A DNA stretch of 21,076 nucleotides from Pelargonium cotyledonis (taxonomy: Eukaryota; Streptophyta; Magnoliopsida; Geraniales; Geraniaceae). Numbering within the stretch: position 1 is the stretch's first letter; each line of letters opens with the position of its first letter. Location of the stretch: assembly GCA_036897625.1 (NCBI GenBank), contig JAYMTA010001226.1:1-21076 (forward strand), written 5' to 3'. The notes beneath the pieces are model-generated. The model made no database searches, was not told where the DNA came from, and saw only the letters and a list, made by a program, of their open reading frames with translations. The position numbers were made by a program, and so were the translations under genes. Below are positions 18,101-21,076 of this stretch, one piece after another.

Positions 18101-19867
18101 TTCAGGTTGCATAAATAAACCCGATTAATTTTTAGGTTGGGTTTGCCATGGGAAAAGTGTGGATTGGGCAAACTTACACATTTTTATGCAAAATCTGCAA
18201 CCTGTCTCGACCTGCTGGCTGATCCCACACCTCTTGCTAGTTTGAGTCGGGTTTGGGCTTTTCAACCCCACCCGGACTATGAATTGTCAGCTCTAAATAG
18301 TAGTTAACTTGAGTTCAATAACAATGGTAGTATCTAATATATGATATAATATATGACTCTGAACCTTTTGTAGATTTATTTTCTTGCTTCGGAAATAGCT
18401 CCACAGAGATTTTCCATAAGGTCGTTACTCAATTGCATTGCCATATTAGATTATTACATTGATTTGTGAACATGTTTTGTTTCAGGTGAGTTGAAATCCG
18501 TGTATGTGAGAAACTTGCCCTCTACTGTTACTGCTGCTGAAATTGAGCAGGAGTTTATGAACTTCGGCAGAATTAGGCCTGATGGTGTGTTCATTAGGTT
18601 TCGGAAGGTAATAGATTTTCACCTCTTCCAATCAAATTTGTTCATGTAACTTGGGAGAAACTAAGATAAATTGGTAAATGCAGGAAATTGGTGCTTGCTA
18701 TGCTTTTGTTGAGTTTGAAGACCTTATCGGTGTCCAAAACGCCATCCAGGTTCGATTGCTTCGTAGTACATGCACAGTTGCACACTTAACGTCCCTGAAT
18801 TTAAACTTTTCGAAATTCCTGACCCAAATTCCTAACAAGATCTTCAGCTCTAATTCATATGTTGTGAAAAGAATATGTATAAACACTAGTTTTCTCTAAC
18901 TCCATATTTCATGTCCTCCTGGCAGGCATCTCCAATTCAGTTGGCTGGAAGGCAAATTTACATAGAGGAGCGGAGAGCAAATAGCAGTGGTGCTTCTCGA
19001 GGTGGAAGTGGAGGAAGTACGTAACTTTATCTCGTATTTTGTAATGTACAAAAGTTATATTTCTGGATTAGCTTATTCGTAACTTGCTCGTATCTTCTTC
19101 TAACTATTATGTTAACAAGGTATAATTTACACGTCTTATGGGTTGATTTGTGGATGCGAGACTCTACATTAAGTCCACGAGGCTTGATGAAAATGCACTT
19201 CGCTCCTACATGAAAATTCTCGTGTCTTGTGTAGTTCTACTAACCCTTTATCGGGTAGAATTAGCAATCTGGGCTTTGCATTGGGTTTTATGGGTTCGGC
19301 GCCTCACCTTGAACCTAGCTCGCAGTAGGTGCGGATTTTGGGTTGCGGGTTGGGATGGTTTGTGTTATACTCTTAAATGTGCGGGTTTTCCATCCTAATC
19401 CATCATGAGAATTGACCCAAACCTTAAAAAATGTGAATTCGGATTTTGGGTCGCATGTGTTCGGGGCCAAATGGTTAGCTTTACGTCTGGGGTACATACA
19501 CATTAGATTTTATTAATTTTTGGGTCGGTTTAACCATAGGAAAGAGTTAGAATCGTGTCAAGCAGTCCACACCTCGTACGGGTCTGGTTTAGGTCTTTCC
19601 TACTCAAAACCCGACTTGTCAGCTCGACATGGTTGAGTGAGCATTTAGTTTTAAAATGTCGTGATTTACCTAAGTATACATTAACAATTATCTTTTGTCT
19701 TTAAATTTGCTTTGACAGGAAGGGGAAGAGGCAGAGGCAGTTACCAAACTGAAGCGCCAAGGGGACGATTTGGCGGACGAGGTTCGAGCCGGGGAAGCAA
19801 CCAAGACGGCGGAGGTGACTACAACAGCACACGAGGCAACGGATATTACCAACGTGTTTCCCGATAA
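15199..19867 (+). CDS. G3BP-like protein: NTF2 domain, RRM and RGG tail
   Basis: Nine coding exons: 15199-15228, 15318-15452, 16614-16926, 17248-17570, 17739-17928, 18486-18607, 18684-18749, 18926-19016 and 19719-19867. All join in frame to 472 residues, near the roughly 460 of Arabidopsis relatives. An NTF2-like domain spans about 10-130 (VGSYFVGQYYQVLQQNP, FYTESSTMVRVDG, FVQTFFLAPQEKGFFVLND). An acidic, Gln/His/Tyr-rich linker follows, then the conserved PKKTYASI motif near residue 262. The RRM spans about 333-410, with RNP2 VYVRNL and RNP1 IGACYAFVEF. The last 60 residues are an RGG/Gly-rich tail. Family members dimerise through NTF2, bind RNA and gather in cytoplasmic stress granules; plant copies are linked to stress and immune signalling. 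The start is the first ATG after the short uORF. Tandem splice sites at 17242-17247 and 17929/17935 allow small in-frame variants. Confidence 0.95.
16120..16295 (+). mobile_element. Degraded hAT-like MITE in intron 2 of the G3BP-like gene
   Basis: The left end, TAGATCAGAGAATTTGG, matches the family terminus at 13 of 17. The right end, CCAAATTGCCAGCTCTG, is a near-perfect inverse match. Octamers GACTATAC and GACTTTGT agree at 5 of 8, a weak target duplication. The element lies in the 1161-nt intron 15453-16613, whose remainder is T-rich with no other recognised content. Confidence 0.65.
17242..17247 (+). promoter_or_regulatory. NAGNAG tandem splice acceptor (exon 4, G3BP-like gene)
   Basis: TAGCAG offers two adjacent acceptors 3 nt apart. 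Use of the second gives Ala-Ser-Asn-Tyr at the junction, and use of the first inserts one extra Ala. Both keep the frame. The site lies in the linker after the NTF2 domain, where one residue is unlikely to matter structurally. Confidence 0.7.
18031..18303 (+). mobile_element. hAT-like MITE in intron 5 of the G3BP-like gene, best-preserved copy
   Basis: The element is 18039-18295 (257 bp). Its ends, TAGAGCTGGCAATTTGG and (inversely) TAGAGCTGACAATTC, are near-perfect inverted repeats. Octamers TATAGTAG (18031-18038) and AATAGTAG (18296-18303) match at 7 of 8, as expected for hAT. It has no coding capacity. The interior carries GCATAAATAAACCCGATTAA and CCCACACCTCTTG, the blocks used to recognise the other copies. 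It lies in the intron 17929-18485. Confidence 0.9.
19256..19627 (+). mobile_element. Longer, diverged hAT-like MITE in the last intron of the G3BP-like gene
   Basis: The left end is TAGAATTAGCAATCTGGGC. The right end, read inversely, is TCGAGCTGACAAGTCGGG. At 372 bp it is longer than its relatives, with an extra stretch near 19320-19500. It shares the TTATTAATTTTTGGGTCGG and CCACACCTCG blocks. Flanking octamers do not match, so the insertion is old or a limit is wrong. It lies in the intron 19017-19718. Confidence 0.6.
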
Positions 19868-20150
19868 GTTATTTAAGGGCCTAAACTTAGGTTTTTGTTG
19901 GCCTAAACTTAGGTTTTTGTTCGAAGAAGATCGATTGAGGCTTCTTAGGGTTTTTGCTTTTTACGTACGTATTCGTGGTCGTAACATTTTGATTAGTTTC
20001 AGGAAAATGTCTGGTGTGTGATTTTTACATGAATGTAGTTTATTTTTGAGAGACCTTGCCTTTTTGCTTTTTGCTTCATTTCTGGTGATGTGTTTACAAA
20101 TTCTCATGTCTCTCTCTTGAAATGCTTTTTAGCATCCAATTCTAGTGACA
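19868..20150 (+). other. 3' untranslated region of the G3BP-like gene
   Basis: The region follows the TAA at 19865-19867. It is T-rich, with TGAATGTAG near 20031 and TTGCCTTTTTGC near 20056 that could serve polyadenylation. The cleavage site is not determinable from sequence. It holds the 22-bp tandem duplication listed separately. Confidence 0.45.
19878..19921 (+). repeat. Perfect 22-bp tandem duplication in the 3'UTR of the G3BP-like gene
   Basis: Bases 19878-19899 are repeated exactly at 19900-19921. Each unit contains CCTAAACTTAGG, an imperfect palindrome, so the RNA could fold as two small hairpins or pair between the copies. The array starts 11 nt past the stop codon. Confidence 0.9.
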
Positions 20151-20159
20151 TTTTTTTTT

Positions 20160-20700
20160 TAATTGCATTTTGGAGCCCAATGTGATCACCTTAAGCTAAT
20201 TATGACAAGTAATTTTATGATTTGGATTCAAGTTTTCATTATTGATTTGCTTAAGCTGCTAATTTTGATCAAGACCAACACAAATTTAGGGACTAACTTT
20301 TCTAAATTAATAGGTTATGTAACTCGTTTATTGTTATACTTATTTAAGGTTAAAAGCAAAATTTCCATGTGTTTTAGTCTAAAAATAGATGACTACCAAC
20401 TTAAAATTTATTTGATATATAATTATCTTAAACTATTTGTCTCTACAATTAATTACTTTAAAATTTAATTTTTTCTCTAAAAATTCCATTATGCCCTTCA
20501 TATAATCTTAAATCTTTAACGCAATTTTGTTATTCATAAAAGAGAATAAGAAGATTATATCATGTGAAAGACTATTAAATTTTCTTCACAAATTCAAATA
20601 AATTTAAATGACTACGATAATGGTAGAGAAAAATGAGAGTTTGCATTATGTAAGTTAGAATGAAAAGTAAGTTAGAATAACTACTTAAACATACCATAAA
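20160..20700. other. AT-rich intergenic DNA, no gene seen
   Basis: Long A/T-rich stretches have open frames that reflect composition only. No terminal repeats, exon signals or conserved motifs were recognised. Confidence 0.5.
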
Positions 20701-20723
20701 AGTTGAACTAAAAAACATATTTA

Positions 20724-20853
20724 TAATGCGCATTTGAGCGTCACATCTTCAATTTTTTTATTTTTACCCAACAAGGTAAGTAATATACTTTAAACAACCG
20801 TAATACATCACGTCATCAATTTTTAATGCGTATTAAAGCGTCATATCATCAAC
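20724..20853 (+). repeat. Direct repeat pair, 100 bp apart
   Basis: AATGCGCATTTGAGCGTCAC at about 20725-20744 and AATGCGTATTAAAGCGTCAT at about 20825-20844 align without gaps, each followed by ATC.TCAA. The exact 100-bp spacing suggests an old tandem unit that has diverged between the copies. They may be parts of a mobile element that continues towards the window end. Confidence 0.5.
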
Positions 20854-20920
20854 CATAATGTACAATATAGAAAGTAAACTAATGCAAACATCTGCAATGG
20901 AGATCCCGGCAACTATAAAA

Positions 20921-21076
20921 GAGACTTTACTTTTTTACAAAACCACCAATGCATAGAAACCCTTTAAAGGGCTCTTCTTATTTCAAAAGAGATTTTACTT
21001 TTTTACAAAACCACCAATGCATAGAAATCCTTTAAAGGGCTCTTCTTATTTCAGAAGAGATTTTACTTTTTTACAA
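20921..21076 (+). repeat. 68-bp tandem repeat, cut by the window end
   Basis: Unit starts (GAGAYTTTACTTTTTTACAA) lie at 20921, 20989 and 21057, an exact 68-bp period, so 2.3 units are visible and the array probably continues. Units differ at only a few positions. Each contains CCAATGCATAGAAA and a CCTTTAAAGG palindrome, which is the perfect 12-mer CCCTTTAAAGGG in the first unit. The preceding TGCAATGGAGATC resembles the ends of some PIF/Harbinger-like MITEs, but no partner end is in view. Confidence 0.85.

Noticed and set aside
18780-18866. Another hAT-like MITE copy ending TTCAGCTCTA
   Set aside because: Only one possible end is visible (CCTGACCCAAATTCC...CAGCTCTA). No partner terminus or target duplication, so not counted.
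1-21076. LTR retrotransposons, virus-derived sequences, CRISPR arrays, tRNA or rRNA genes
   Set aside because: No long terminal repeats, polyprotein motifs, spaced identical repeats or cloverleaf-like sequences were noticed on either strand by eye.

Overview
The window is nuclear DNA of a flowering plant, most likely a eudicot. The basis is GT-AG introns that are T/A-rich, telo-box motifs (AAACCCTAA) and CT-rich leaders at gene starts, TGGGCC site II promoter elements, and many small DNA-transposon derivatives. The species cannot be named from the sequence alone. All three genes found lie on the + strand, and no retroelement, tRNA, rRNA or CRISPR array was recognised.

Layout. (1) About 480-2421: a five-exon gene for a small basic protein of 188 residues that I do not recognise. 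Its start codon appears to exist only after splicing: A at the end of exon 1 joins TG at the start of exon 2. It carries a KEN box, a full RxxLxxxxN D-box and several Ser/Thr-Pro sites, the layout of an APC/C substrate. (2) 2540-3092: a Mutator-like (MULE-type) non-autonomous element with a perfect 9-bp target duplication just past gene 1. (3) About 3680-12700: a full-length PRP39 gene, a U1 snRNP splicing factor with HAT repeats. It has 13 coding exons, 817 residues, and a long repeat-filled intron in its 5' leader. (4) 13056-13769: a second MULE-type element with 9-bp target duplications. (5) 14040-14981: a partly duplicated promoter region. (6) About 15000-20100: a G3BP-like gene (NTF2 domain, acidic/Gln-rich linker, RRM, RGG tail) with 9 coding exons and 472 residues. 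(7) 20160-21076: AT-rich intergenic DNA ending in a 68-bp tandem repeat that runs off the window.

Introns and intergenic DNA hold at least eight copies or fragments of hAT-like MITEs with ends close to TAGAGCTGGCAATTTGG, three with 7/8 matching 8-bp target duplications, plus one Stowaway-like element. Both large genes encode RNA-binding or RNP proteins (nuclear U1 snRNP and cytoplasmic stress-granule type). Nothing suggests they are co-regulated beyond being neighbours; each has its own promoter. The least ordinary observations are the spliced-in start codon and the degron-like motifs of gene 1.

All exon joins were made by eye from frame continuity, GT/AG sites and family knowledge. No RNA evidence was available.
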